DNA from: an uncultured Phycisphaerae bacterium
GTDB lineage: Bacteria > Planctomycetota > Phycisphaerae > UBA1845 > PWPN01
Assembly (NCBI GenBank): GCA_938005315.1
Contig: CALLOB010000021.1
Location: 1-33,814 of the forward strand
DNA length: 33,814 bases
Direction: 5' to 3'
Shown here in pieces: positions 18,075 to 27,776 of this stretch. Each line of letters opens with the position of its first letter. The stretch's first letter is position 1. A program made the translations under genes and the position numbers. Under the pieces are notes generated by a model. That model was not told where the DNA came from. It was given only the letters and a program-made list of their open reading frames with translations, and ran no database searches.

Positions 18075-18424
18075 GTTTCCCGGGGTCCGGACGCCCGACG
18101 GGGTAACCGGCGGTTCAGGCGGAGTGGTTTTCCGGTCCGGGAGGGCGATTTGAGCCCCCCGATGGTCCAGGGATTCCGCGTCGCGCCGCGCCGCCCGGGG
18201 TCGCGGACGGGGTGGCGGCGACCGGATCCACCGGGACATGCGGGGCGGCGATCCGTCGGGTGGAACGCTCGCCGGAGGGGTACGGGGATGGGCGGGCGAA
18301 TCCGGCGCAGGCGGGCTTGCATTCCCCGGGCCAGGCGGGCGGCTGGGGCGGTTCCCGCGGAACCGGACCGGCGGTTCGGGGGGGGCGGGGGCGGCCGACG
18401 GATGGTGGCTCCGACGCCATCCCG

Positions 18425-18430
18425 TAGAAT
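18425..18430 (+). promoter_or_regulatory. Possible -10 hexamer (TAGAAT) giving a leaderless kinase mRNA
   Basis: TAGAAT matches TATAAT at five of six positions and ends six bases before the kinase ATG, with no Shine-Dalgarno sequence between. Transcription would start at or next to the ATG. No good -35 is visible 17 bases upstream, so this is tentative. Confidence 0.25.
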
Positions 18431-18436
18431 CCAGGT

Positions 18437-19813
18437 ATGACCCTGCGCCGCCGTCTGATGCTGGTCTACCTCATCGTGGTGCTGCTGAGCTTCGCCACCG
18501 TCAGCGTCGCGATGTTCGAGTTGTGGCGGGGCCGGCAGATGATCAAGCAGATCCAGGAGTGGAACGGGGTGGTGCTCAGCGTGCAGAAGCTCAAGGCCGC
18601 CGGGCCGGCGGACATCAACCTCAAGGCCCTGCTGGCCGAGCAGTTCCGCTACCTGGCGGACAGTTCCCCGTCGGCGGGAGAGGACCGCGTGCGCAACCGC
18701 GTGCGGGAAGCCTTGCGGGCCGTTTACGCCGGGCATGACGCCTGGGCGAAGCTCCCCCCGGAGGAACAGGGACCCGGCGTGGATCTGGTGCTCAAACCCA
18801 TGGAGTCGCTGACCCGCGTCCTGGAAGAGGAACTGGCGGCGATCAACCTGCAGGCCGACCAGCAGGACATCCGGGCCCGCATCCTTCTGGCGGTGGTGAT
18901 CGGGCTGACCGGGTTGCATGTGACCATCATCGGTTCGCTGTTGCGGCGATGGCTGTTGTGGCCGATGGAGCGGCTCAACCGGCAGGTGGAGGCCCTGGCC
19001 CGCGACGCCCCTCCGGGTGAGCCGCTGCTGACCAGCCCGCGGGAGATGGCGGCACTGGCGACGGCCCTGGACCGGGCCCGGTGCTCGCTGGGCGAATTGC
19101 GCCGACGGTTGATCGAATCGGAGCGCCTGACCACGATCGGCCAGCTGGCCGCCCAGCTGGCCCACAACCTGCGGAATCCTCTGGCCAGCATCCGGGCGAC
19201 GGCCCAACTGGCTGCCCGGCAGGCGCCCGAGGACGGCGCCTTGCGCGGCCGCATGGCCGAGATCATCGCGGCGGTGGATCGGCTGAATCAATGGATCAAC
19301 GGGCTGATGGAGGCGGCCCGCCCGGCCTCCTCGCCCACCCGGGACGCCGACGTGCTGCCGACCATCGAGCGCGTCTGCCGGGCGGTCGAGCCGGACCTTG
19401 CGGCCAAGGAACTGCAGCTGGAGCTGCGGGCGCCCGCCGGCGGTCTGATCTGTCGTCATGACCCGGCCACGGTGGAGCATGCCCTGATCGCGATGGTGAT
19501 CAACGCCATCGAGGCCTCGCCCCTGGGCGGGCGGATCATCATCTCAGTCGAGGTCGCCGGTCCCGACGCGCCGGGCGGCCCGGGCGGCGTCTGCATCGCG
19601 GTACTTGATGAGGGGCCGGGTTTCGGTGCGGAGGATCCCGGGCGGATCTTCGAGTTCCCCTACTCGACCAAGCAGCGCGGCATGGGGCTGGGACTGTCGC
19701 TGGCCCGGCAGGCCCTGAAGCGCCAGGGCGCCGATGCCGGAGCGGCCCGGCGCCCCGAAGGGGGGGCCAGGGTGTATATTAGCCTCCCGCCGGCGGAGGC
19801 GGCCGGCGGCTGA
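18437..19813 (+). CDS. Membrane sensor histidine kinase
   Basis: The 458-residue kinase has a first membrane helix at about 8-27, a helical sensor part (30-145) outside the membrane, a second helix at 149-169 and a linker resembling HAMP (170-215). The dimerisation box is QLAAQLAHNLRNPLASIRAT with phosphorylated His243. The ATPase domain shows VINAIEAS, DEGPGFG and GMGLGLSLA. It resembles NtrB-type kinases that pair with sigma-54 activators, and its gene ends 15 bases before such an activator. The sensor has no domain I can name; its segment rich in Gln, Leu and Ala may be a four-helix bundle. No ribosome site precedes the ATG. The C-terminal domain is followed by a short Ala/Gly tail. Confidence 0.92.
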   Translation: MTLRRRLMLVYLIVVLLSFATVSVAMFELWRGRQMIKQIQEWNGVVLSVQKLKAAGPADINLKALLAEQFRYLADSSPSAGEDRVRNRVREALRAVYAGHDAWAKLPPEEQGPGVDLVLKPMESLTRVLEEELAAINLQADQQDIRARILLAVVIGLTGLHVTIIGSLLRRWLLWPMERLNRQVEALARDAPPGEPLLTSPREMAALATALDRARCSLGELRRRLIESERLTTIGQLAAQLAHNLRNPLASIRATAQLAARQAPEDGALRGRMAEIIAAVDRLNQWINGLMEAARPASSPTRDADVLPTIERVCRAVEPDLAAKELQLELRAPAGGLICRHDPATVEHALIAMVINAIEASPLGGRIIISVEVAGPDAPGGPGGVCIAVLDEGPGFGAEDPGRIFEFPYSTKQRGMGLGLSLARQALKRQGADAGAARRPEGGARVYISLPPAEAAGG

Positions 19814-19828
19814 CGTCACGGAGCGGGC

Positions 19829-21220
<1,392 letters not shown>

Positions 21221-21248
21221 GGCGGCGGCTGCCTCCCACGGGTCCGCC

Positions 21249-21278
21249 TGGTTGTTTTCAACCATCGACTGGTTGAAA
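21249..21278. promoter_or_regulatory. Inverted repeat, probable activator site (UAS)
   Basis: TTTCAACCA-N5-TGGTTGAAA (21256-21278) is a perfect 9-bp inverted repeat. A further TGGTTG at 21249-21254 repeats the half site 21 bases from that at 21270, two helical turns. It lies about 105 bases before the predicted sigma-54 start, a usual enhancer distance. No T-run follows, so a terminator for the activator gene is less likely. Confidence 0.6.
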
Positions 21279-21346
21279 TGGACCACGCTGATCGCTGTCT
21301 CGGGACTTCAGGCGATTCTGGAAATCCAGGAGCGGCTTTAATAGCG

Positions 21347-21362
21347 CGGCACGATTATTGCA
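21347..21362 (+). promoter_or_regulatory. Sigma-54 promoter for the pseudopilin gene
   Basis: CGGCACGATTATTGCA fits TGGCACG-N4-TTGCA with a single mismatch. The invariant GG (21348-21349) and GC (21360-21361) are separated by exactly ten bases. Transcription should begin near 21373, leaving an untranslated leader of about 158 bases. Confidence 0.7.
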
Positions 21363-21530
21363 GGGGTGATCCGGAGAAAGTTACCCGGGGGGATGGTGCT
21401 TCAGTGGGGCTGTAATCGGGGTCTTGGATTCAGCCCCGCCTGTCGCGGCGGCCGAGGCCGACCGCGGAGGTTGAGCGATCCGGTGGTTCAGGCACGCCGG
21501 CCCGGTTGCGCCGGCAGGGAGGTTAGGACC

Positions 21531-22790
21531 ATGGCACGCGGACGTCGTCGCAGCGCGCGAAGGTCAACGGGTTTCACGCTGATCGAACTGCTGGTGGTGG
21601 TGGCGATCATCGCCCTGCTGATCAGCATCCTGCTGCCCTCGCTTTCCAGGGCCCGTGAGCTGTCCCGGCGCACGGCCTGTGCCGCCAACATGGGGGCGTT
21701 CGCCCGGGCGTCGCTGATCTACGCCGAGGGCAACGCCGGCGTGCTGCCGACCGCCGAAGTACCCACCGGCAACCTCGGGCGCGATGCCAAGAGGCTCGTT
21801 TCGGGAATTCGCGTTGGTGCTAACGCCCTGCACAAGGACCAGTTTTCCGGAGACTCGCTTCCCGGACGCTCGTCGCTTAGTCCGGCGAGCAACACGCGCG
21901 GCTGGTACAAACTGCTGCGCGGCGGATCGAAGTCGTATCTCCAGCCCAAGCAGCTGATCTGCCCGAGCAGCCGGACGCTCAAGCACCGCCCGGACGGCCC
22001 GCAGGTCTCGGTGTACAGCAGCACGGGCGTTCCCTACGACCGTTATGACTTCAATGGCGGCCTGACCGAGCTCGGCGAAGGAACCGCTTCCACCGGGGCC
22101 AACGAGATGACCGAATGGAGCTACTCGTTCGCGATGAACCTGCAGTACAGCAACTTCAGCGGCAACACCGTCTTTCAGGGTCTGGCTCAGAACGTCACCG
22201 TCGGCCAGAAGCTGATGAACACTCAGGATCCCGGCAAGCCGATCGCGGCCGACCGGAACCCGTACAGCAATTACGTCGCCAGCGTCACGTCGTCGAACGT
22301 CACGCTTCCGGCCGGCGGGTCTGTGACCGTGCTGGAGGGGATCTATACCTACAACTTCAACAACGGCAATCCAGTGATGGGCTTCTCGCAGCCGCCTTAC
22401 ATGGGCATGACCAAGACGCGCACGGTGCCAGGGCTCAGTTCCGGGGGCAACACCGTCACCACTCAGCAGGACTACGTCAACGAGCTGCGGGGCGGCAAGT
22501 CGGCCAATTCGCGCAACCACAGCCAGGCGGGTCAGAACGTGGCCTATCTGGACGGCCACGCCAAGTGGGCCCAGACGCCCAAGGCGGGCGTGGACGAGGA
22601 TTCGATCTGGTCGAGCTGGGCCTATTCCGCGGGATCAAGCCCCAATTTCGTGCCCTGCAAGGCGACCGCGACCGACACCACCAACACCCCCTGCGACATG
22701 GTTCCGCCCAACAGCGGGACGGACTCGTACCTGTACGGCCTGATGCGTCCGCTCCCGGGGTGGAACACCGACGTGGTGCTGATCCCCTGA
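21531..22790 (+). CDS. Type IV pilin-like (pseudopilin) protein with H-X10-DG motif
   Basis: The 419-residue protein starts with a basic leader and the prepilin site [21 protein letters not shown]; cleavage follows Gly14 and Glu19 is the conserved +5 residue. The hydrophobic helix continues to about residue 38. The body is large and polar, rich in Ser, Asn and Gly, and near the end carries [19 protein letters not shown], a version of the prepilin-associated H-X9-DG motif with one extra residue. Such proteins are abundant in planctomycetes and relatives, and their role is mostly unknown; candidates are pseudopili or surface filaments. The ATG at 21531 has GGGAGG at 21518-21523. It stands alone between a sigma-54 promoter and a terminator, so it is monocistronic. 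No pilus assembly genes are near. Confidence 0.88.
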   Translation: MARGRRRSARRSTGFTLIELLVVVAIIALLISILLPSLSRARELSRRTACAANMGAFARASLIYAEGNAGVLPTAEVPTGNLGRDAKRLVSGIRVGANALHKDQFSGDSLPGRSSLSPASNTRGWYKLLRGGSKSYLQPKQLICPSSRTLKHRPDGPQVSVYSSTGVPYDRYDFNGGLTELGEGTASTGANEMTEWSYSFAMNLQYSNFSGNTVFQGLAQNVTVGQKLMNTQDPGKPIAADRNPYSNYVASVTSSNVTLPAGGSVTVLEGIYTYNFNNGNPVMGFSQPPYMGMTKTRTVPGLSSGGNTVTTQQDYVNELRGGKSANSRNHSQAGQNVAYLDGHAKWAQTPKAGVDEDSIWSSWAYSAGSSPNFVPCKATATDTTNTPCDMVPPNSGTDSYLYGLMRPLPGWNTDVVLIP

Positions 22791-22827
22791 CGCGGCGGCA
22801 ACGCCATACGGACTGCTGAATACGGCC

Positions 22828-22863
22828 GGGGGCACCGGAACCGACAGGGTTTTCCGGTGCCCC
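22828..22863 (+). terminator. Rho-independent-type terminator after the pseudopilin gene
   Basis: GGGGCACCGGAA (22829-22840) pairs perfectly with TTCCGGTGCCCC (22852-22863) over an 11-base loop. It begins 38 bases after the stop. The following TGATCTTT is only moderately T-rich. Confidence 0.7.
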
Positions 22864-22945
22864 TGATCTTTGCGCGCCGGAGGATGTCCGGGTTTGCCCC
22901 GGCGCCGGTTGCCGCAATGTCGGGGAAGCAGGAAGGAAGAAGCGC

Positions 22946-22975
22946 GAAGCGAGGAATAGCGACCGGCTTCGCTTC
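22946..22975 (-). terminator. Possible terminator of the small minus-strand operon
   Basis: GAAGCGA and TCGCTTC form a 7-bp stem over a 16-base loop. Reading leftward it is followed by a pyrimidine-rich stretch (CTTCTTCCTTCC). It lies about 46 bases beyond the stop at 23022. The long loop makes it a weak case. Confidence 0.35.
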
Positions 22976-23021
22976 TGGCCTCACATTTCCCGCCTGCAAA
23001 TGGTTCCGCAGTAAGGTTCAC

Positions 23022-23336
23022 TCATCGCCCGGAGCGGGGCGGATCCTCCTCCGGCGGAACATCCTCGTCGTCGGCGTCCTCGTACTTCCAGGAATCGGCC
23101 TGCTCGGCCTCGTCGATCTCGCGCTGCATGTGCCGGAACATCTTCTCCTGCAGGGGTGCCAGCCGTCGGTATATCTCGATGGTGGCCTGGTAGGAGCGGA
23201 CCATCATCTCCAGCTTGAGCAGCTGCCACTTCACCAGGCACTCGGGCTCCTTGATGGTGGCGAAGGGGTCACAGCGGAAGCCGACCTCGCCGGCCGGTCC
23301 ACGGACGAAGTACTCGCAATCACGGCACTGGATCAT
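23022..23336 (-). CDS. Small four-cysteine protein of unknown function
   Basis: The 104-residue protein begins MIQCRDCEYFVRGPAGEVGF and has cysteines at 4, 7, 22 and 33, spaced as in a small zinc ribbon (C-x2-C, then two further Cys). A helix (VKWQLLKLEMMVRSYQATIE) and an acidic tail (DADDEDVPPEEDP) follow. I do not recognise a named family; metal binding is inferred from spacing. The ATG at 23336 has GGGGAG eight bases upstream. It follows the small lipoprotein gene by 23 bases, so both are probably in one operon. Confidence 0.7.
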   Translation of the reverse strand: MIQCRDCEYFVRGPAGEVGFRCDPFATIKEPECLVKWQLLKLEMMVRSYQATIEIYRRLAPLQEKMFRHMQREIDEAEQADSWKYEDADDEDVPPEEDPPRSGR

Positions 23337-23359
23337 GATCAGATCTCCCCGCGCGGCGG

Positions 23360-23743
23360 TCAGTCGAGCACCAGCGGCAGCGTGCGTCCGATGTTGTCGG
23401 GTTGGCCGCCGAAAACCTCGGCGGCGCCTTCCCTGATGGCCGGACGGCGATCCTCCCATCGGGTGACCTCGGCGCGCGACCATCCCGGCACGGCCTGCTC
23501 CCGGTTCCGCCGGTGACTCTCGACGTCGTCGCGGTGAATGTCCTGCAGAATCTCGACCGTCGCCCGCATGCTCTCGGGCCGGCGGTCCTCGAGCTCACCG
23601 AGCATGTCGAGGGTGGCGCGCATGTTTTCGCCGCGCCGTGCGTAGCGGCGCTGGAGCTCCCGGTTCGCACAGCCCGCGACGCCTGCGGTCAGCGCCAGCC
23701 CCAGCAGGAAAGCGCGCCTCCAGGCAGATCGATCGGTCGGCAT
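23360..23743 (-). CDS. Small lipoprotein of unknown function
   Basis: The 127-residue protein has a lipoprotein signal, RRAFLLGLALTAGVAGCANR, with lipobox VAGC and Cys25 by count from the ATG at 23743. The mature part is helical and highly charged (RRYARRGENMRATLDMLGEL, RATVEILQDIHRDDVESHRR), with two similar MRATLDML/MRATVEIL segments that suggest a short internal repeat. The end is GGQPDNIGRTLPLVLD. GGAGGT lies eight bases before the ATG. It is transcribed away from the ECF sigma gene. Function unknown. Confidence 0.65.
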   Translation of the reverse strand: MPTDRSAWRRAFLLGLALTAGVAGCANRELQRRYARRGENMRATLDMLGELEDRRPESMRATVEILQDIHRDDVESHRRNREQAVPGWSRAEVTRWEDRRPAIREGAAEVFGGQPDNIGRTLPLVLD

Positions 23744-24032
23744 GCCTTGCCACCTCCCCGTGCCCGCCGGCCGATCCGCCGGAAGGCGGTTTCCGGGGGC
23801 CGGACCCTTCCAGCATACCCGATCCGGTCCCCGGGGATGCATCCGGCCCGGTGGGGGCGGTCCGGGGAGGAGCGTTCAGGCGGGCGTGAGGGGCCGCGCC
23901 GGGGAAGGAAGCGCCCCGGCCGGGAATCTCATAACCTTCTGTCGGGCCGGACGCACGGCCGCCAGGAGGGGCGGCGGGGTCTGGCAATCAGTTTCCCGGG
24001 GCTGCGTTGATCTCTTATGCTGGCGGTCGCCG

Positions 24033-24617
24033 ATGGACCACGATGAGCTGGCCGATGTCATCGCCCGGGCGCAGCGCCGCGAGCCGGAGGCCTTTGACGC
24101 GCTGGTCGAGGCCTACGGCCCACGTCTGTACGGGTATTTCTATCGCCTGACCGGTCGGCGGCACGAGGCCGAGGATCTCCTGCAGGAGGCTTTCGTCCGG
24201 CTGGTGCGGACCATCGGCCGATACCACCACATGGGGAGGTTCGATCAATGGCTTTTCCGCATCGCCATCAACCTGACCCGGGACCGGATGCGGCGCTCGG
24301 CGGCGGCTCGCCGGGCGGGGATCGAGGAGGCCGGGGGTTTTTCGGCGGAGAACCCGGGCCCCGGGGCGGACGAGAGGGCCGACCCGCGGCAGGCCGCGCC
24401 GCAAGACGCCCTCGGGCGGGCCGAGGAGGTCGATCGTCTCCAGCAGGCTCTGGGGCAGCTTTCCGCCGCCGAGCGGGAAGTGATCGTGTTGCGGCATTTC
24501 TCGGGCATGTCGTTTCGAGAGATCGCCCAGGAGATGGGCACACCGCTGGGTACCGCCCTGGCGCGGGCGCACCGCGGCCTGGGGCGGCTGCGGGAGTTGC
24601 TGGGGCCGCCGGGCTGA
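24033..24617 (+). CDS. RNA polymerase sigma factor, ECF type
   Basis: The 194-residue protein has sigma region 2 (FDALVEAYGPRLYGYFYRLT, EAEDLLQEAFVRLVRTI, FDQWLFRIAINLTRDRMRR) and region 4 (LSAAEREVIVLRHFSGMSFR, EIAQEMGTPLGTALARAHRG), with no region 3. A linker rich in Ala, Gly and Pro (about residues 90-130) joins them. ECF sigma factors direct RNA polymerase to stress or envelope genes and are usually held by a membrane anti-sigma. Here the next gene, 30 bases on, encodes a one-pass membrane protein that fits this role. The ATG at 24033 is the first in frame next to the conserved part; the upstream reading frame has no similarity. The 289-base gap upstream shows no certain ECF promoter. Confidence 0.9.
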   Translation: MDHDELADVIARAQRREPEAFDALVEAYGPRLYGYFYRLTGRRHEAEDLLQEAFVRLVRTIGRYHHMGRFDQWLFRIAINLTRDRMRRSAAARRAGIEEAGGFSAENPGPGADERADPRQAAPQDALGRAEEVDRLQQALGQLSAAEREVIVLRHFSGMSFREIAQEMGTPLGTALARAHRGLGRLRELLGPPG

Positions 24618-24647
24618 ACCGACGCGCGTGCGACGGGTGAGCCTCTG

Positions 24648-25229
24648 ATGAACGCCGGACAGAATCATCTCGAGCAGGAGGTTCAGCGGCTGTCGGCCGA
24701 CTGGTCGAGGCTGCTGGAGGTCGCGGTGCCGCCCGTGGTGCTCGAGCGGTTACGGTCGTCGGTGCGCGCCGAGCTGGAGGAAAGTCTGCCGGCCGGTTTT
24801 CCCGATCCGCAGCCGTCGCAGGCGGTGCTGCTGGACGTGCGGCGCGCGGTGCGGGCCGAACTGGCCGGGACCGGCGGCTGGTCCCGGTCCGCCGGTGCCT
24901 TGGCGGCGGCGGCCGTGCTGGGCGCCTGCGTCGGCCTGATCCACCTGGCGGGCCTTCAGGGAACCCGTTCCGGCGCCGCCTCTTCGGCGGTGGTGGCCGA
25001 GGCTCAGGCCAGCGTGGAGCTGTTCGTGCTGGCCGCAGAGCGCACCTTGACCTCCGACAGCCTGACCGGCGGCCTGGACGAACGGCTGGAGAGGATCGAA
25101 CAGGATCTGGACGAGTGGAGTCTGCGGCCTGAAGATGGTCCCGTGCTGCCGGATGCCGTGCCCGACGCGTCGAGCGCGGGCGAACCGTTATCCGGTCCGG
25201 CGCGACCGGGCCAGGGGGCGGTGGGATGA
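24648..25229 (+). CDS. One-pass membrane protein, probable anti-sigma factor
   Basis: The 193-residue protein has a helical N-terminal part of about 85 residues (LEQEVQRLSADWSRLLEVAV, RLRSSVRAELEESLP), one membrane helix (AGALAAAAVLGACVGLIHLA, about residues 82-102), and an outer part ending in a Pro/Gly-rich tail. The layout (cytoplasmic helices, one membrane pass, sensor outside) and position after an ECF sigma gene suggest an anti-sigma factor. No zinc anti-sigma HxxxCxxC motif is present, so it would be an atypical one. The stop overlaps the next start in ATGA, implying coupling. Confidence 0.6.
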   Translation: MNAGQNHLEQEVQRLSADWSRLLEVAVPPVVLERLRSSVRAELEESLPAGFPDPQPSQAVLLDVRRAVRAELAGTGGWSRSAGALAAAAVLGACVGLIHLAGLQGTRSGAASSAVVAEAQASVELFVLAAERTLTSDSLTGGLDERLERIEQDLDEWSLRPEDGPVLPDAVPDASSAGEPLSGPARPGQGAVG

Positions 25230-25954
25230 AGGTGCTGGTCGGCGGGTTGGTGGCGCTGGCCGTCTGGCTGGCGGCGGATGGCGGCGAAAAAGCTCCGCCG
25301 GCCTCGGCTCCGGCCGGGGCGCCCCGCGCGGGAGAGTCGCGGCGCTGGTGGCCCGACGGCCCGCGGCGCGGGGGCGGGCGTCCTCCCGAGGTCCGGCGGG
25401 AGCGCCGCTGGGGGCCGGGCGAGCGTCGCTCCGGTGGCCCGTCCGGCCATGAGGAGTTCGCTCCCAGTCCGCAGGAGGTCGAGGAGTTCATGGCCTTCGC
25501 CCGGCAGCACTTTCCCGAGATGCACGAGCGGCTGGCCAGGGTGCGGAGCACGGATCCGGCGGCGTTTCGCGCGGCCCTGAGGCGGGTGGGGCCTTTGCTG
25601 GAGCGGCTGGCCCGGGCATGGCGCGAGGACCCGGAGCTCGCCGGCCGGATGATCGCCGTCCAGAAGGCGGAGATGGGGGTCTTCCGGCTGATGGAGCAGT
25701 ATCGCCGGGCGGAGAGCGACCAGCGGCGCGTGGAACTGCGGGACCAGATGCGCAAGCTGCTGGAAGAGCGGTTCGACCTGCGTCTGGACCGGCTGCGCGA
25801 GGAGATCGCCGACCTGCGTCGGCGGCTGGAGGAGCAGAGCCGCCGGCTGTCCGATCAGGAAGCCCGCAAACGGGAGCTGTTGGAGGAGGAGTTCAGGGAT
25901 CTGCTGCGGCGGCTGGACCGGCCGGCGTCAGCGGATCTTGAGCACCACGAGTGA
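25226..25954 (+). CDS. Exported coiled-coil protein of unknown function
   Basis: The 242-residue protein starts MKVLVGGLVALAVWLAADGG, a signal peptide, then a Gly/Arg/Pro-rich stretch to about residue 75. From about residue 85 it is helical, and residues 165-235 (MRKLLEERFDLRLDRLREEI, LRRRLEEQSRRLSDQEARKR) form a strong charged coiled coil. It overlaps the membrane protein by ATGA and belongs to the ECF unit, possibly as an envelope sensor. Similarity in style to Spy/ZraP-type periplasmic helical proteins is suggestive only. Its last 27 bases overlap the 3' end of the minus-strand phosphatase gene. Confidence 0.6.
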   Translation: MKVLVGGLVALAVWLAADGGEKAPPASAPAGAPRAGESRRWWPDGPRRGGGRPPEVRRERRWGPGERRSGGPSGHEEFAPSPQEVEEFMAFARQHFPEMHERLARVRSTDPAAFRAALRRVGPLLERLARAWREDPELAGRMIAVQKAEMGVFRLMEQYRRAESDQRRVELRDQMRKLLEERFDLRLDRLREEIADLRRRLEEQSRRLSDQEARKRELLEEEFRDLLRRLDRPASADLEHHE

Positions 25955-27703
25955 GACGTCGTCGGTGCGGTCGGCCAGGCCCTCGAATCTCCGGATATCC
26001 CAGTCGATGTTCTGGGCCATGCGCTGGGCAGACAGGCCCGCGTGCCGCTTGAGGGACTCGATCAGCCGCTGCCGGCCGAAGTGCTCGTCGGAGAAGCTGG
26101 TGGCGTCGATCGCGCCGTCGGTGAACAGCAGCACGATGTCGCCGGGTCGCAGTTCCTGGAGGCCGCGCTCGTAGGTCGCCAGGCAATCCACGCCCAGGAC
26201 GATGCCGCCGGCGTCCAGGGGGATGATCTGCCCGTCGCGCAGCAGCAGCGGCGGCTCGTGGCCGGCCGAGCAGTAGGTCAGCCGCCGGGCGTCCGGAGTG
26301 ATGACCCCGTAGAACAGGGTGGCGAACTCGGTCGGGCGGGTGTCGCGGCACAGGTAGCGGTTGACCTCGCCCATGATGCGATCGACGTCGTAGGTGAAGT
26401 AGGCGTAGACGCGCAGCGCGGAACGCAGCGAGGCCATCATCAGCGAGGCCGGCACGCCCTTGCCGGACACGTCGGCGATGGCCACGCCGAGGTTGCCCTT
26501 GGGCAGGTTGATCAGGTCGTAGAAATCGCCGCCGACGTCGTAGGTCGGCCGGTAGACGCATCCGATCTCGATGTGCTCCAGCTGCGGCGGGGCCGCGGGG
26601 ATCATGCGCCGCTGGACGTCGCCGGCATAGGCGATCTGGCGAGCGTAACGCTCGGCCTCGAGTTTCTCGCCGACCAGGCGGGCGTTGACGATGGCGGCGG
26701 CGGCCTGGGAGGCCACGGCCTGCAGCAGGGCCTGCTCCCAGGAGCTGAACCGGCGGGGCTCGCCGCTGTAGACCCGGATCGCCCCGACCGCCCGACCCCG
26801 GTAGATCAACCCGCAGACCAGGGCGCTGGCGATCCCTTCCTCGCGGGCCTCCTGGGGATAGAGGGTCCGCGGGTCCGAGGGCAGATCGGCGATGTACACC
26901 ACGCGCCCGCCCATGGCTTCCTGATCGATGGGATTCTTCTCCACCGGGACCGGGCCCTTGTCGAGGTAGCGGGGCGAGAGGTTGTGCACGGCCTTGATGG
27001 TCAGTAGTCCGCTGGCTTCATCGATCAGGCGGATGCTGCAGGCCCTGACCTTGAGCACGTCGCAGACCATCGCGGCGGTCTTGTCGAGGATCTGCTGAAG
27101 GTCGAGCCGCCCGGCGAACATGCCGGCGACGCTGTAGACGGTGGTCAGCTCCTCGATCCGGCGGCGCAGGTCCTCGTCCTGGACGCACAGGTCGGACATG
27201 AGCTCGACCAGCAGGGCGCCCATGTTGCGCGCCGCGGAGGCCTCGGCGGCGTCCCAGGGCGGCAGTTCGCGGGCGGCGCGGTGCAGGGCCTGGGGTTCCA
27301 GCCCGAGCTCTTCGGCCAGTTGGCGGACCAGTTCGGGATCCAGCGGCTCGCGGGCGCGGTCGCCGAGGGTCAGCGTGCCATGCCGTCGCCCGCCGCGAAG
27401 CACGGGCACAGCCAGGCGTTCCAGCGGAAGCCGGGCGGCGCAGGACGGGGCGGGCGAACCGCCGGGTACGTTTCCCGCGGCCTGACGATGCAGGGCGATC
27501 ACCGCCTCGCGTCCGGCGGGACTGGCCAGCAGGAGGCGGGCAAACGTGTTTCCGGGGATGGGTCCCACGGCCGGGGCGAGGTCGTTGTCGAAGAGCACGA
27601 CCGTGGCCAGCGTCGCGTCGGCCAGAACCTGCAATGCGTGCTCCAGAGCGCCGCCGGACAGCGCGCCGTGGTCGTCGGGGTCCAGAAAAGGCAATCGGGT
27701 CAT
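25928..27703 (-). CDS. PP2C-type (RsbU/SpoIIE) phosphatase with GAF and PocR-like sensor
   Basis: The 591-residue protein is a soluble signalling phosphatase. Residues 15-145 look like a degenerate PocR sensor (LEHALQVLADATLATVVLFD, CAARLPLERLAVPVLRGGRR, ELVRQLAEELGL). Residues 200-340 form a GAF domain, followed by a helix leading to the PP2C domain (375-591) with YDVGGDFYDL, IADVSGKGVPASLMMA, SAGHEPPLLLRDG, LLFTDGAIDA and DDVSLVVLK. Metal-binding Asp393, Asp411, Asp529 and Asp581/582 are present, so it should be active on Ser-phosphorylated anti-anti-sigma-type proteins. No such partner or kinase is next to it. The ATG at 27703 is chosen because upstream sequence lacks similarity. It lies 73 bases after nuoN and converges with the ECF unit. 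Confidence 0.9.
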   Translation of the reverse strand: MTRLPFLDPDDHGALSGGALEHALQVLADATLATVVLFDNDLAPAVGPIPGNTFARLLLASPAGREAVIALHRQAAGNVPGGSPAPSCAARLPLERLAVPVLRGGRRHGTLTLGDRAREPLDPELVRQLAEELGLEPQALHRAARELPPWDAAEASAARNMGALLVELMSDLCVQDEDLRRRIEELTTVYSVAGMFAGRLDLQQILDKTAAMVCDVLKVRACSIRLIDEASGLLTIKAVHNLSPRYLDKGPVPVEKNPIDQEAMGGRVVYIADLPSDPRTLYPQEAREEGIASALVCGLIYRGRAVGAIRVYSGEPRRFSSWEQALLQAVASQAAAAIVNARLVGEKLEAERYARQIAYAGDVQRRMIPAAPPQLEHIEIGCVYRPTYDVGGDFYDLINLPKGNLGVAIADVSGKGVPASLMMASLRSALRVYAYFTYDVDRIMGEVNRYLCRDTRPTEFATLFYGVITPDARRLTYCSAGHEPPLLLRDGQIIPLDAGGIVLGVDCLATYERGLQELRPGDIVLLFTDGAIDATSFSDEHFGRQRLIESLKRHAGLSAQRMAQNIDWDIRRFEGLADRTDDVSLVVLKIR

Positions 27704-27776
27704 CAGGCCGGTCGAACCTTTCCCGCGGCGAAGGAACGCGACATGGCGGGAATTATACGGCGGGCCGGCGATGGTG

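Larger units (their letters stand above)
17995..18436. other. Non-coding divergent region between lipid-type operon and histidine kinase
   Basis: This 442-base gap separates leftward and rightward transcription units. I see a sigma-70-type promoter for the leftward operon at 18046-18074 and a -10-like hexamer for the kinase at 18425-18430. A G-run of eight then five Gs at 18378-18391 may form unusual structure. No gene is convincing; open frames here are products of high GC. Confidence 0.5.

Noticed and set aside
18378-18394. G-run that might form a G-quadruplex upstream of the kinase
   Set aside because: The last tract is only two Gs and the composition is G-rich all around; not convincing as a defined element.
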